Positions 43,871 to 53,069 of a stretch of DNA of 64,000 bases are shown here, piece by piece. Below the pieces are notes generated by a model. It was not told the origin of the DNA, searched no databases, and saw nothing but the letters and a program-made list of their open reading frames with translations. The position numbers and the translations under genes were made by a program. The stretch lies in NCBI RefSeq assembly GCF_007489275.1, contig NZ_VLNR01000036.1:1-64000 (forward strand). The letters run 5' to 3'. The stretch comes from Aquimarina algiphila (GTDB lineage: Bacteria > Bacteroidota > Bacteroidia > Flavobacteriales > Flavobacteriaceae). How positions within the stretch are numbered: the first letter of the stretch is position 1; every line of letters starts with the position of its first letter.

Positions 43871-45241
43871 ATGAACAAGCGTAAATTAAGTTTCTGGGAA
43901 ATTTGGAACATGAGTTTCGGTTTTCTAGGAATTCAATTCGGTTTTGCTTTGCAAGGCGGATTTATGTCTAGAATTTTTCAAACCTTAGGTGCAGAAAAAG
44001 ATGCAATACCATTATTATGGATTGCTGCTCCTTTAACAGGTTTGTTGGTTCAGCCTATAATAGGATATTTAAGTGATCGTACCTGGAGCCCAAGGTGGGG
44101 TAGAAGAAGGCCTTATTTTCTAATAGGAGCTATATTAAGCTCTATAGCTTTGTTTTTGGTACCTCATTCTCCAACATTATGGGTTGCAGCAGGATTTTTA
44201 TGGATTTTAGATGCTTCTATTAATATTTCAATGGAACCATTTAGGGCTCTGGTAGCTGATAAATTACCTGAATCTCAAAGATCATATGGTTTTGTTACAC
44301 AAACACTAATTATTGGAATAGGAACTTGGGTAGCAAGTAATTTACCTTGGGTGATTTCTCAAATAGGAGTAAGCGATTCTGCTCCAAATGGTGTTATTCC
44401 TATGTCAGTAAAAATAGCTTTTGCTATTGGAGCTTTTATATTTCTTATAAGTATTCTATATACAGTATTTACAACCTCCGAATATCCTCCAGAAAGTATG
44501 GAAGAATTCGAAAAAGAGAAAAAGAAAAAAAACCAATTCATTCCTGATATATTAAATAATATAGGAAGTATGCCACTTACTATGAAGAAACTGGGATTGA
44601 TTCAGTTTTTCAGTTGGTTTGCTTTTTTTACAATGTGGAGCCTTGCTAATCCTGCATTAACAGAACATGTTTTTAAAACACCAGTTCCCACCGAATCCTC
44701 ATTTGATATGAGTATCCCCAAATCCAAAGAAGCATTTGAATTAGCAAATACAGCATTTCAAAAATCATCTAATGAGGTTGGTAGATATATGGGTACCTAT
44801 GGACTGTCATCAATGGCTTTTGCTCTAATATTAACCTTCTATACATCCAGAAAAAGGATTAATAGAAAGTTAGTTCATATGGGGTCACTATTATTAGGAG
44901 GTATAGGATTTGTATCTATGTATTTCATCCCTTCTCCTGATTGGTTGTTCCTTTCTTTTACACTAATAGGATTTGCCTGGGGTAGTATTCTATCAATGCC
45001 ATATGCGATGTTGTCAAGCTCTGTCGATCCAAAGAAAATGGGAGTTATAATGGGTATATTTAATATGTTCATTGTGATACCACAGATTGTAGCGGCTGTA
45101 GGAGGAGTTAATTTTGCTTATAAACTTATTGGAAACGAAACAATTTATGCCATGGTAATAGCAGGAATGAGTTTGACAATAGCAGCTTTTTGTAACCTGC
45201 TAATAACTAATAAAGACGCCATAACCTATAACCCAAAATAA
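43871..45241 (+). CDS. MFS sugar permease (maltose/sucrose GPH-SLC45 type)
   Basis: The ATG at 43871 gives about 456 residues; a TTG three bases earlier is an alternative. Twelve hydrophobic helices are predicted. Near the N-terminus I see LSFWEIWNMSFGFLGIQFGFALQGGFMSRIFQTLGA, then PLTGLLVQPIIGYLSDRTWSPRWGRRRPYFLIGA with the MFS signature between helices 2 and 3. Flavobacterial members in maltose loci move maltose or maltodextrins through the inner membrane, after which GH65 phosphorolysis can take place in the cytoplasm. It is followed by pgmB with 11 bases between them. Confidence 0.88.
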   Translation: MNKRKLSFWEIWNMSFGFLGIQFGFALQGGFMSRIFQTLGAEKDAIPLLWIAAPLTGLLVQPIIGYLSDRTWSPRWGRRRPYFLIGAILSSIALFLVPHSPTLWVAAGFLWILDASINISMEPFRALVADKLPESQRSYGFVTQTLIIGIGTWVASNLPWVISQIGVSDSAPNGVIPMSVKIAFAIGAFIFLISILYTVFTTSEYPPESMEEFEKEKKKKNQFIPDILNNIGSMPLTMKKLGLIQFFSWFAFFTMWSLANPALTEHVFKTPVPTESSFDMSIPKSKEAFELANTAFQKSSNEVGRYMGTYGLSSMAFALILTFYTSRKRINRKLVHMGSLLLGGIGFVSMYFIPSPDWLFLSFTLIGFAWGSILSMPYAMLSSSVDPKKMGVIMGIFNMFIVIPQIVAAVGGVNFAYKLIGNETIYAMVIAGMSLTIAAFCNLLITNKDAITYNPK

Positions 45242-45252
45242 GTAGTAGAATA

Positions 45253-45915
45253 ATGAAGAAAGCATTTATATTTGATTTAGATGGTGTTATTGTGGACACC
45301 GCTAAATATCACTTTTTAGCATGGCAAAATCTTGCCACTAGTTTAGAAATTTCTTTTTCAGAAGAACAAAACGAACAACTTAAAGGAGTTAGTAGAGTTC
45401 GTTCTTTAGAAAAAATATTAGAGTGGGGAGGTAAAACGATATCAGAAGAAAGATTTACCAAACTAATGTCTGAAAAGAATGAAGAATATCTAAACTACAT
45501 ATCTAGAATGGATACTAGTGAAATTCTACCAGATGTACCAAGAATTTTAGATTATTTAATATCAAAAGAACAAGGCGTAGCCTTAGGTTCTGCCAGTAAA
45601 AATGCCAGAATTATTTTAGAGAAAGTAGAGCTCTATGACAAATTTCATAGCATAGTAGATGGTACTAATGTTTCAAAAGCAAAACCTGATCCAGAAGTAT
45701 TTCTTATAGGTGCAGAAGCACTAGGGGTTTCCCCAGAGAATTGTGTGGTGTTTGAAGACTCTGTAGCAGGTATTCAAGCCGCTAATAGCGCCAATATGAT
45801 CAGTATTGGTATTGGTAATCCTAGTGTGTTACATGAAGCAGATTACATTTTTAAAGATTTTACAGAAATAAAAGAAGAGTTTATAGATACGTTAGTTACA
45901 ACTCAAAAAGTTTAA
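45253..45915 (+). CDS. pgmB: Beta-phosphoglucomutase
   Basis: 220 residues of the HAD superfamily. Motif I is FDLDGVIVDTAKYHFLAW with the nucleophile Asp of FDLDG, typical of beta-phosphoglucomutase. LKGVSRVRSLEKILEW forms the cap, LGSASKNARIILE is motif II and VFEDSVAGIQAA is motif IV. It converts beta-glucose-1-phosphate, released by the GH65 phosphorylase encoded next, to glucose-6-phosphate. The gene is between the permease and the phosphorylase, fully consistent with this role. A small hairpin (45957-45977) lies downstream. Confidence 0.93.
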   Translation: MKKAFIFDLDGVIVDTAKYHFLAWQNLATSLEISFSEEQNEQLKGVSRVRSLEKILEWGGKTISEERFTKLMSEKNEEYLNYISRMDTSEILPDVPRILDYLISKEQGVALGSASKNARIILEKVELYDKFHSIVDGTNVSKAKPDPEVFLIGAEALGVSPENCVVFEDSVAGIQAANSANMISIGIGNPSVLHEADYIFKDFTEIKEEFIDTLVTTQKV

Positions 45916-45956
45916 CAGTTTATAGTATGAAATGAGCCATAAGATCAAATGTAAAG

Positions 45957-45977
45957 AAAATGTCTTGAAGACATTTT
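45957..45977 (+). terminator. Hairpin between pgmB and GH65, possible partial terminator
   Basis: AAAATGTCTT and AAGACATTTT (45957-45966 and 45968-45977) are perfect arms around one base, followed by a short T-run. It may lower read-through or protect the upstream RNA end; the next gene starts 93 bases on. Confidence 0.5.
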
Positions 45978-46069
45978 TAGAGAAGAGACCAGCTAGTGCG
46001 TTGGTTGATACTTATATAGTTGATGTAGTGGCAAATTCCATCTGACATCTAAAAAAATATTAAAAGCAG

Positions 46070-48376
46070 ATGAATCAGGATTATATAAAACCAGATAACT
46101 GGTCAATAATTGAAGAAGGATTTGATGTAGAACGAGTTAAATCCTCAGAGAGCCTTTTTAGTATAGGCAATGGAGCAATGGGACAACGAGCCAATTTTGA
46201 AGAGGCGTATTCAGGTCCTACTTTTCAGGGAAGTTATGTTGCAGGAGTATATTATCCTGATAAAACCCGAGTAGGTTGGTGGAAAAATGGATACCCAGAA
46301 TATTTTGCCAAAGTTCTTAATGCACCAAATTGGATCGGTATCAATGTAGAAATAAATGGAGAGAAACTCGATTTATATAGATGTAGATCGATCACTAATT
46401 TCAGAAGAGAATTAAATATGAAGGAAGGCTGGTATCAGCGTTCTTTTGATATTACTTTATTAAACGGTATTGAAGTATCGGTTAAATCTGTACGGTTCCT
46501 AAGTCTTGATTTGGATGAGGTTGGTGCTATTAAATACGAAGTGACTCCTATAAATCATGATGCTACCGTTGTGTTTACGCCCTATCTTGATTCGGGAATT
46601 ACAAATGAAGATACAAATTGGGATGATAAATTCTGGGATACTTATGATTTATCACAACAAGGAGATTCAGCATATATTTTGTCAAAAACAATGAAGACCG
46701 AATTTCATGTGTGTACAGGAATGTTGAATCAAATCTTTCTTGAAGGAGAACAAAAAAATATCTATCCCAAAGTAGAAACAAATAGTACATATGTCAAATT
46801 AAACTATTCGATTGTTATACCTAAAGGAAAAACAGCAGGTATAGTAAAGTTTGGTGGATATACGGTATCACTTAATCACAAAGAAAAAGATTTAGCTTCC
46901 GCTAGTACTACGGTACTTAAACAGGCCTCAGAATCAGGATTTGATGCATTATTAGATTTGCAAAAGAAAGCCTGGTCAAGAATTTGGGAAATGGCAGATA
47001 TCACAATTGAAGGTGACGTAAAAGCACAACAAGGAATACGCTTTAACATCTTTCAACTGAATCAGACTTACCTGGGCAAAGATGCCAGACTCAATATAGG
47101 ACCAAAAGGATTTACAGGCGAAAAATATGGAGGTAGTACGTATTGGGATACAGAAGCATATTGTATTCCTTTTTATATGGCAACCAAAGATCAGGTTGTA
47201 GCACGTAATTTGTTAACCTATCGTTATAACCATTTAGAAAGGGCTATAGAGAATGCCGAAAAACTTGGTTTTACTAATGGAGCAGCGTTATATCCTATGG
47301 TAACTATGAATGGAGAAGAATGTCATAATGAATGGGAAATTACGTTTGAAGAAATACATCGTAATGGAGCTATGACATTTGCTATCTATAATTATCATCG
47401 TTATACCGGGGATTATAGTTATATACCAGAAAAAGGTCTTGAAGTTATGATAGGGGTTGCCCGCTTTTGGCATCAGAGAGCTACATTATCAACAGATAAA
47501 AATAAGTATGTCATTCTAGGAGTTACTGGACCTAATGAATATGAAAACAATGTCAACAACAATTGGTATACTAACTATTTAGCAAAATGGAGTATAGAAT
47601 ATTGTATTGAAAACATCAATAAAGTAAAAGCAGAATACAAAAGTGACTATACCAGGATTATAGAAAAAACGAATCTAAAACAAGAAGAGATTAATGCAAT
47701 GTCTGAAGTTGCAGAAAAAATGTATTTCCCATTTTCAGAAAAGCATAAAGTGTATTTACAACAGGATGGATTTCTGGATAAAGAATTAATAAGTGTTTCT
47801 GATTTAGATTCATCACAACGACCAATTAACCAAAAGTGGAGTTGGGATCGAATATTACGCTCTCCTTATATTAAGCAGGCAGATGTGCTTCAAGGATTCT
47901 ATATGTTTGAGGACCAGTTTACCAAAGAAGAATTAGCACTTCACTTTGATTTTTATGAACCGTTTACAGTACATGAATCTTCATTGTCTCCTTGCGTTCA
48001 TAGTATTCAGGCTGCGGCATTGGATAGAATGGATCAAGCATATACATTCTACTTGAGAACTTCTAGATTAGACCTTGATGATTATAATAAAGAAGTAGAA
48101 GAAGGATTGCATATCACTAGTATGGCAGGTACCTGGATGAGTATCGTAGAGGGGTTTGGAGGACTTAGAATTAAAAACGATACTTTGTCTTTTGCTCCTA
48201 AAATTCCTAAAGAATGGAAAGGATATACTTTTAATGTCAATTTCAGGAATCAAATTCTAAAAGTTAATGTTTCTCAAGAAGGAACATCTTTTAATCTTGA
48301 GGGTGACCATGAACTATTAATTTATGTTGATGATAAGGAGTTTAAAATTTCTCCTAATAGTCTAATTACAATATAA
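46070..48376 (+). CDS. GH65 disaccharide phosphorylase, probable maltose phosphorylase
   Basis: 768 residues, the usual length for GH65 phosphorylases. The N-terminal beta-sandwich (about 1-270) holds NGAMGQRANFEEAYSG. The (alpha/alpha)6 barrel has GGSTYWDTEAYCIPFY and GVTGPNEYENNVNNNWYTN with the catalytic Glu. The phosphate-binding HESSLSPCVHSIQAA segment comes later, and a C-terminal beta-sheet ends the protein. With inorganic phosphate it should split maltose to glucose and beta-glucose-1-phosphate. Substrate preference inside GH65 (maltose, trehalose, kojibiose) cannot be proved by eye, but the starch locus and adjacent pgmB strongly favour maltose. Confidence 0.92.
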   Translation: MNQDYIKPDNWSIIEEGFDVERVKSSESLFSIGNGAMGQRANFEEAYSGPTFQGSYVAGVYYPDKTRVGWWKNGYPEYFAKVLNAPNWIGINVEINGEKLDLYRCRSITNFRRELNMKEGWYQRSFDITLLNGIEVSVKSVRFLSLDLDEVGAIKYEVTPINHDATVVFTPYLDSGITNEDTNWDDKFWDTYDLSQQGDSAYILSKTMKTEFHVCTGMLNQIFLEGEQKNIYPKVETNSTYVKLNYSIVIPKGKTAGIVKFGGYTVSLNHKEKDLASASTTVLKQASESGFDALLDLQKKAWSRIWEMADITIEGDVKAQQGIRFNIFQLNQTYLGKDARLNIGPKGFTGEKYGGSTYWDTEAYCIPFYMATKDQVVARNLLTYRYNHLERAIENAEKLGFTNGAALYPMVTMNGEECHNEWEITFEEIHRNGAMTFAIYNYHRYTGDYSYIPEKGLEVMIGVARFWHQRATLSTDKNKYVILGVTGPNEYENNVNNNWYTNYLAKWSIEYCIENINKVKAEYKSDYTRIIEKTNLKQEEINAMSEVAEKMYFPFSEKHKVYLQQDGFLDKELISVSDLDSSQRPINQKWSWDRILRSPYIKQADVLQGFYMFEDQFTKEELALHFDFYEPFTVHESSLSPCVHSIQAAALDRMDQAYTFYLRTSRLDLDDYNKEVEEGLHITSMAGTWMSIVEGFGGLRIKNDTLSFAPKIPKEWKGYTFNVNFRNQILKVNVSQEGTSFNLEGDHELLIYVDDKEFKISPNSLITI

Positions 48377-48398
48377 ATTTTAGTGTTGATTAAGGATA

Positions 48399-48435
48399 AA
48401 ATACCCCAAAGACGCTCGATGTTTTTGGGGTATTT
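48399..48435 (+). terminator. Terminator between GH65 and the second GH13 gene
   Basis: Arms AAATACCCCAAA (48399-48410) and TTTGGGGTATTT (48424-48435) pair perfectly over a 13-base loop. This is 22 bases after the GH65 stop. The amylase frame could be read through it to 48383, which supports the downstream start at 48503. Confidence 0.8.
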
Positions 48436-48502
48436 ATTTCTGTACCGAAATACTTTTAAAGTATTGATTTTACATAATAATTTATTTAATAAAAATATAA
48501 AA

Positions 48503-50359
48503 ATGAAGAGTACATTAATAACCCTATTTTTCTGCTTTGTTTTTTCTTTAACTCATGCACAAATAGAAAGAATTGAACCTCCATTTTGGTGGAGTGATAT
48601 GAACATAGGAGAGTTGCAAATACTTTGCTATGGAAAAGATATTGCTAAATATGATCTTCATATAAAAGATATTACTATTAGTGATGTTACCAGAACCGAA
48701 AACCCTAATTATTTGTTTGTTACAATAGATACTAAAGGAGTGAAGACCGGAACAATTTCTATTGACTTTACAGAAAATGATAAAGTAGTGTTTTCACAAC
48801 CTTATGAGTTTAGGTCCAGAAAAGAAAACTCTGCTAAAAGAAAAGGGTTTGATAGTAGCGATGTGATGTATCTTATTATGCCAGATCGTTTTGCAAATGG
48901 AAACCTTAAAAATGATTCACATAAAGATACGGCCGAGAAAGCAGATCGCTCTAATCCGGGAGGGCGTCATGGAGGTGATATTCAGGGAGTAATTGATCAT
49001 CTTGATTATTTAAAAGATCTTGGAGCTACCGCATTATGGAGTACACCATTATTGGAAGATAATGAACCAGCATATTCATATCATACCTATGCACAAAGTG
49101 ATTTTTATAAGATTGATCCTAGATATGGAACAAATGAAGATTATAAAAGATTAGCATCAGAGATGCATAAGAAAGATATGAAACTGATTATGGATTATGT
49201 TACTAATCATTGGGGGTCCAAGCATTGGATGATTACAGATTTGCCAACCAAAGATTGGATACATCAGTGGCCAGAAGGATTTAAGCGTAGTAATTATCGT
49301 ATGACGACACAGTTTGATACAAATGCTTCACAAGTTGATAGTAAGGGCTGTATGGATGGATGGTTTGATACTACCATGCCTGATATGAATCAAAGTAACC
49401 CATTATTACTCAAATATATCACTCAAAATGCAATTTGGTGGATCGAATATGCCGATTTAGATGGATTTAGAGTGGATACCTATTCTTATAATGATAAGAT
49501 AGGGATTGCCAAATGGACTAAAGCAATTATGGATGAATATCCTAACTTCAATATTGTTGGAGAAGTCTGGATGCATGATCAGGCTCAAATGGCGTATTGG
49601 CAAAAAGATAGTAAAATAGGAGCTATCGATAATTATAATTCTCATTTACCATCAGTCATGGATTTTACACTCCATGATGCAATTACAGTAATGTTTAATG
49701 AGGATGAAAATGCTTGGGATAAAGGAATGATACGGGCATATGATAATTTTACAAATGACTTTTTATACCCTGATATTAATAATATTCTTCTATTTTCAGG
49801 AAACCATGATACCAACCGTATCAATGAAATTTACCAGGAAGATATCAATACATATAAAATGGTAATGACATTGATACTCACTACTCGCGGTATTCCTCAG
49901 CTATATTATGGGGATGAAATAGGGATGTTGGGAAATAAAGATAAGAAAGGTGATGGAGATATTCGTAGAGATTTTCCGGGAGGATGGCCAGAAGATACGC
50001 AAAATGCATTTTTATCTTCAGATCAAAAAAACGGAAGAACAGAAGATCAGGAAGCTTTTCATGCTTTTACAAAGAAAGTATTACAATGGAGGAAAAATAC
50101 CAAGGTGATTCATACAGGAAAGCTATTGCAGTTTATTCCTTTTGATAATGTATACGTATACTTTAGACATAATGCAGAGAAAAGCGTTATGGTGGTCATT
50201 AATAATAGTTTAAAAAATCAAGAATTAGATATTAATAGGTTTAGAGAAGGGTTAAAAAGCTTTAAGATTGGAACAGATATTATTACAGATTCTAATATAA
50301 ATGTAACAGAGAATTTTGGCGTGGCGGCAAAAACCTCAATGATAATCGAATTAAAATAA
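48503..50359 (+). CDS. GH13 cyclomaltodextrinase/neopullulanase-like enzyme, periplasmic
   Basis: 618 residues from the ATG at 48503, which yields a good signal peptide (MKSTLITLFFCFVFSLTHAQ); the longer frame from 48383 crosses a terminator and was rejected. An N-terminal beta domain (about 20-130) is of cyclomaltodextrinase type (IERIEPPFWWSDMNIGELQILCYG). The GH13 barrel shows VMYLIMPDRFANG, MDYVTNHWG, GFRVDTYSY (nucleophile), IVGEVWMHDQ (acid/base) and FSGNHDTNR. A C-terminal domain follows. It matches SusA-type neopullulanases that act in the periplasm on maltodextrins or cyclodextrins, giving smaller sugars for the permease. Confidence 0.9.
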   Translation: MKSTLITLFFCFVFSLTHAQIERIEPPFWWSDMNIGELQILCYGKDIAKYDLHIKDITISDVTRTENPNYLFVTIDTKGVKTGTISIDFTENDKVVFSQPYEFRSRKENSAKRKGFDSSDVMYLIMPDRFANGNLKNDSHKDTAEKADRSNPGGRHGGDIQGVIDHLDYLKDLGATALWSTPLLEDNEPAYSYHTYAQSDFYKIDPRYGTNEDYKRLASEMHKKDMKLIMDYVTNHWGSKHWMITDLPTKDWIHQWPEGFKRSNYRMTTQFDTNASQVDSKGCMDGWFDTTMPDMNQSNPLLLKYITQNAIWWIEYADLDGFRVDTYSYNDKIGIAKWTKAIMDEYPNFNIVGEVWMHDQAQMAYWQKDSKIGAIDNYNSHLPSVMDFTLHDAITVMFNEDENAWDKGMIRAYDNFTNDFLYPDINNILLFSGNHDTNRINEIYQEDINTYKMVMTLILTTRGIPQLYYGDEIGMLGNKDKKGDGDIRRDFPGGWPEDTQNAFLSSDQKNGRTEDQEAFHAFTKKVLQWRKNTKVIHTGKLLQFIPFDNVYVYFRHNAEKSVMVVINNSLKNQELDINRFREGLKSFKIGTDIITDSNINVTENFGVAAKTSMIIELK

Positions 50360-50390
50360 ACGAATACTTACAGATATAAAATTTTTTGAA

Positions 50391-51779
50391 ATGAAGAAAA
50401 TAATACTAAGTTTTATCGCAATAGGAATTCTATTTTCTTGCGGAAAAACAAAAGAAGAGAATGTTATAGCAGAGGCTGAAACTGAAATTAAGGAAGAGGT
50501 AAAAGAAGAACTTCAACCAATTAGTGATACCGTGATGGAAAATGCTATTATCTATGAAGCAAATATCCGTCAATATTCTGAAGAAGGTTCATTTAATGCG
50601 TTTACAAAAGATATTCCTGTTCTTAAAGAACTTGGAGTAAAAGTATTATGGTTAATGCCTATCTATCCAATTTCGACAACCAAAAGTAAAGGTTCTTTAG
50701 GAAGCTATTATGCAATATCAGATTATACAAAAGTAAATCCAGAATTTGGAACTATCGAGGATTTTAGAACACTGGTAAAAACTGCTCATGATAACGATAT
50801 TTATGTAATTCTAGACTGGGTAGCAAATCATACAGGTTGGGATCATATTTGGTTAAAAGAACACCCAGAATACTATACCAAAGATACTGAAGGTAATATT
50901 ACCCATACTGTGGATACAGATTGGACAGATGTAGCTGACCTCAATTATGACAATACCGCCATGCGGGAGCAGATGAAAAACGATATGATATATTGGTTAA
51001 AAGAAGAAGGAGTAGATGGTTTTCGTTGCGATGTAGCAGGAATGGTTCCTGTAGATTTTTGGAATAGGACGGTTACCGAACTTAAGAAAATTAAACCAGT
51101 ATTTATGTTAGCTGAAGGATGGGAGCCAGAATTATTAGAAAATGCTTTTGATATGGGATATGGATGGGATACACATCATAAGATGAATGATATCGCTCAA
51201 GGTAAAAGTAATGTTAGTGAATGGGATAAAAGAATGGTACAAATAGACACTATGTATGCCAAAGATGATATTCTTATGAATTTTACTTCGAACCATGATG
51301 AAAACTCCTGGAACGGAACAGTAAAAGAAAGAATGGGAGATGCAGCAGAAGTATTCGCGGCACTGTCATATGTTGCTCCGGGAATGCCGCTAATCTATTC
51401 TGGACAAGAATATGATATGGATAAGCGCTTATTGTTCTTTGAAAAAGATACAATTATTAAAAAGAAAAATAAGTTCTTTCCTTTATATAAGAAGTTAGGA
51501 AAACTTAAAAATACTAATCCTGCCTTACATGGAGGTAAAAATGCAGCTTCTTATACTCGTATTATAACTTCAGATGACAATAAAGTATTAGCATTTGCAA
51601 GGAAAAAAGACAATCATGAAGTTGTTTTTGTGGCTAATTTGACTAAGGAACCAGTAAAATTTACAACAGAATATAAAGGAGAATTTACAAATTATCTTTC
51701 AGGAGATAATTTTGAAATAAAACCCGGACAAGAATATGAACTTGCAGCTTGGGACTATTGGATCTTGATTAAAAAATAA
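50391..51779 (+). CDS. GH13 alpha-amylase-family lipoprotein
   Basis: This 462-residue protein has a lipobox (IGILFSCGKTKEE, Cys about 17), followed by a Glu-rich linker. The GH13 motifs are VILDWVANHTGWD, GFRCDVAGM (nucleophile Asp), MLAEGWEPE (acid/base Glu) and NFTSNHDENSW. The QYSEEGSFNAFTKDIPVLKELGVKVLWLMPI start is typical of the GH13 alpha-glucosidase/amylase group. It is the last gene of the plus-strand arm, 31 bases after the neopullulanase-like gene. It likely handles short maltodextrins at the periplasm or outer membrane; whether it is hydrolytic or transglycosylating is not visible. Confidence 0.9.
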   Translation: MKKIILSFIAIGILFSCGKTKEENVIAEAETEIKEEVKEELQPISDTVMENAIIYEANIRQYSEEGSFNAFTKDIPVLKELGVKVLWLMPIYPISTTKSKGSLGSYYAISDYTKVNPEFGTIEDFRTLVKTAHDNDIYVILDWVANHTGWDHIWLKEHPEYYTKDTEGNITHTVDTDWTDVADLNYDNTAMREQMKNDMIYWLKEEGVDGFRCDVAGMVPVDFWNRTVTELKKIKPVFMLAEGWEPELLENAFDMGYGWDTHHKMNDIAQGKSNVSEWDKRMVQIDTMYAKDDILMNFTSNHDENSWNGTVKERMGDAAEVFAALSYVAPGMPLIYSGQEYDMDKRLLFFEKDTIIKKKNKFFPLYKKLGKLKNTNPALHGGKNAASYTRIITSDDNKVLAFARKKDNHEVVFVANLTKEPVKFTTEYKGEFTNYLSGDNFEIKPGQEYELAAWDYWILIKK

Positions 51780-52068
51780 AATTGTAATAATTTATATATC
51801 ACAATTAAATTAAGGGAAATAATCTGTTAATTATTTATTAATTAGCATGATATTAGAAGATTGCTTCTTTAATGATTTTTGTTTTTAAATTTCATGTAAT
51901 CAATGGGTTATGTGTTTTTTAAGACAAAACATCAGGAGAGTCAATCTTTTTTTTGTTGTTATTCCATAATAAGTTTTTTGAGGTTTATGGTATCTTAGGA
52001 AAGCTTTAAAGTTGACTAAATCGGTATACCAAAACAACTAACTTTTTAATTCTTAAAACCTTTTAATC
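51780..52068. other. Intergenic region between the glucan locus and a T9SS cargo gene
   Basis: 289 bases, AT-rich. I see no ORF with signal, no hairpin as strong as those elsewhere and no exact TAnnTTTG. It probably holds the end of the amylase transcript and the promoter of the cargo gene at 52069. Confidence 0.35.
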
Positions 52069-52800
52069 ATGAAATCTCTTAAAACACTAGTATTAACAAT
52101 TCTTACAGTATTTAGTTTTATCATTATTCAAGCTCAGGTAAAAATAGGCCAGGGAGTAACCTCTCCAGATGACTGGGTAGATTATAATACAACAGGTATT
52201 TATGTGGATATTAATACCTCGGCTTGTGGCTTTAATACTACTCCTCATTATCTGGTAACCTTAGAATCCACAACTAATAAAGGCTTTCACTGGTATATTT
52301 CAGGTACTCCGTCTTTATATAATGTTACGCCTACAGGATTTAGAGTATATCTAAGATGGACAGATGCTCCTTCTGATTTGCCAACGGTAGGATCTTTAAA
52401 TTTTGCAAATCCATTAAGAGCAAGTACAGCAAAGAATAGAGATTGGGTTATAAGATGGACAGGAATCGAAATGCAGCATTGTGCCCAGACAGTACCGGCA
52501 AGTACTGTAAGCCAAATATTTTCTGGACCAAATGGCCCAGAAAGAGATGTGCAAACTCCTAACATCGAAAAGGAACGTTCTATTCAAAACTTAAAGATTT
52601 ACCCAAACCCAGGTAATGAAGAAATTAAAGTACAGTATTCTGGAAATATTATAAAAAGCGAAATTTATGATCTAAATTCTAGGTTGTTAGGTGTTTCAAA
52701 TACGAATACCATAAATATTGAAAAATTATCAAAGGGAAATTATATCGTAAAAGTATATGTAGAGGATGATAAAGTGATTACTAAACAGTTTATTAAATAA
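52069..52800 (+). CDS. T9SS type A-sorted secreted protein, unknown function
   Basis: This 243-residue protein has a signal peptide (IIIQAQ about 22), a beta-rich domain of about 140 residues and a type A T9SS sorting domain from about residue 172: NLKIYPNPGNEEIKVQYSG, SEIYDLNSRLLGV, and IEKLSKGNYIVKVYVEDDKVITKQFIK. The mature domain (SACGFNTTPHYLVTLES, FHWYISGTPSLYNVTPTGFRVYLRW) resembles none I can name with confidence; it has two Cys and many aromatic residues. It will be exported by T9SS and probably released or anchored on the surface. A hairpin follows the gene. Confidence 0.8.
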   Translation: MKSLKTLVLTILTVFSFIIIQAQVKIGQGVTSPDDWVDYNTTGIYVDINTSACGFNTTPHYLVTLESTTNKGFHWYISGTPSLYNVTPTGFRVYLRWTDAPSDLPTVGSLNFANPLRASTAKNRDWVIRWTGIEMQHCAQTVPASTVSQIFSGPNGPERDVQTPNIEKERSIQNLKIYPNPGNEEIKVQYSGNIIKSEIYDLNSRLLGVSNTNTINIEKLSKGNYIVKVYVEDDKVITKQFIK

Positions 52801-52842
52801 GAGTATATTATAAAATAATCAAAAACAAAAGCAATATTTTAT

Positions 52843-52870
52843 AAAAGCGACTTGTCTCGACAGGTCGTTT
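52843..52870 (+). terminator. Terminator after the T9SS cargo gene
   Basis: GCGACTTGTC and GACAGGTCG pair (with one G-T) around a TC loop, and a run TTTTT follows. It separates the cargo gene from pfkA. Confidence 0.75.
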
Positions 52871-53069
52871 TTATGTTTTATATAATCTATTATGATATTA
52901 TAATATTTAAAATTTGTGATTTAATATATTGTTTTATTCTTAACGAAAAGTATGAAAATGTGTTAAAATAATGTCTTTTTTGTCGGTAAATACTGAATTT
53001 ATCAACCGAAAACGTTTTAGTTTTTTAGCAAATTAGGTTATTACTTCCAATAACGATAGATTTGGCTCG

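Noticed and set aside
48383..50359. Longer reading of the second GH13 gene from 48383
   Set aside because: It runs through a perfect terminator hairpin; the ATG at 48503 gives a proper signal peptide.
53006..53015. AAAACGTTTT upstream of pfkA as a second LacI operator
   Set aside because: Only ten bases match a palindrome and the flanks lack the GC...GC found at 42600-42615; too common in AT-rich DNA.
53057..53064. TAGATTTG as the pfkA promoter -7 box
   Set aside because: It matches the consensus but ends only five bases before the ATG, which would leave almost no leader; no -33 element at the expected place.
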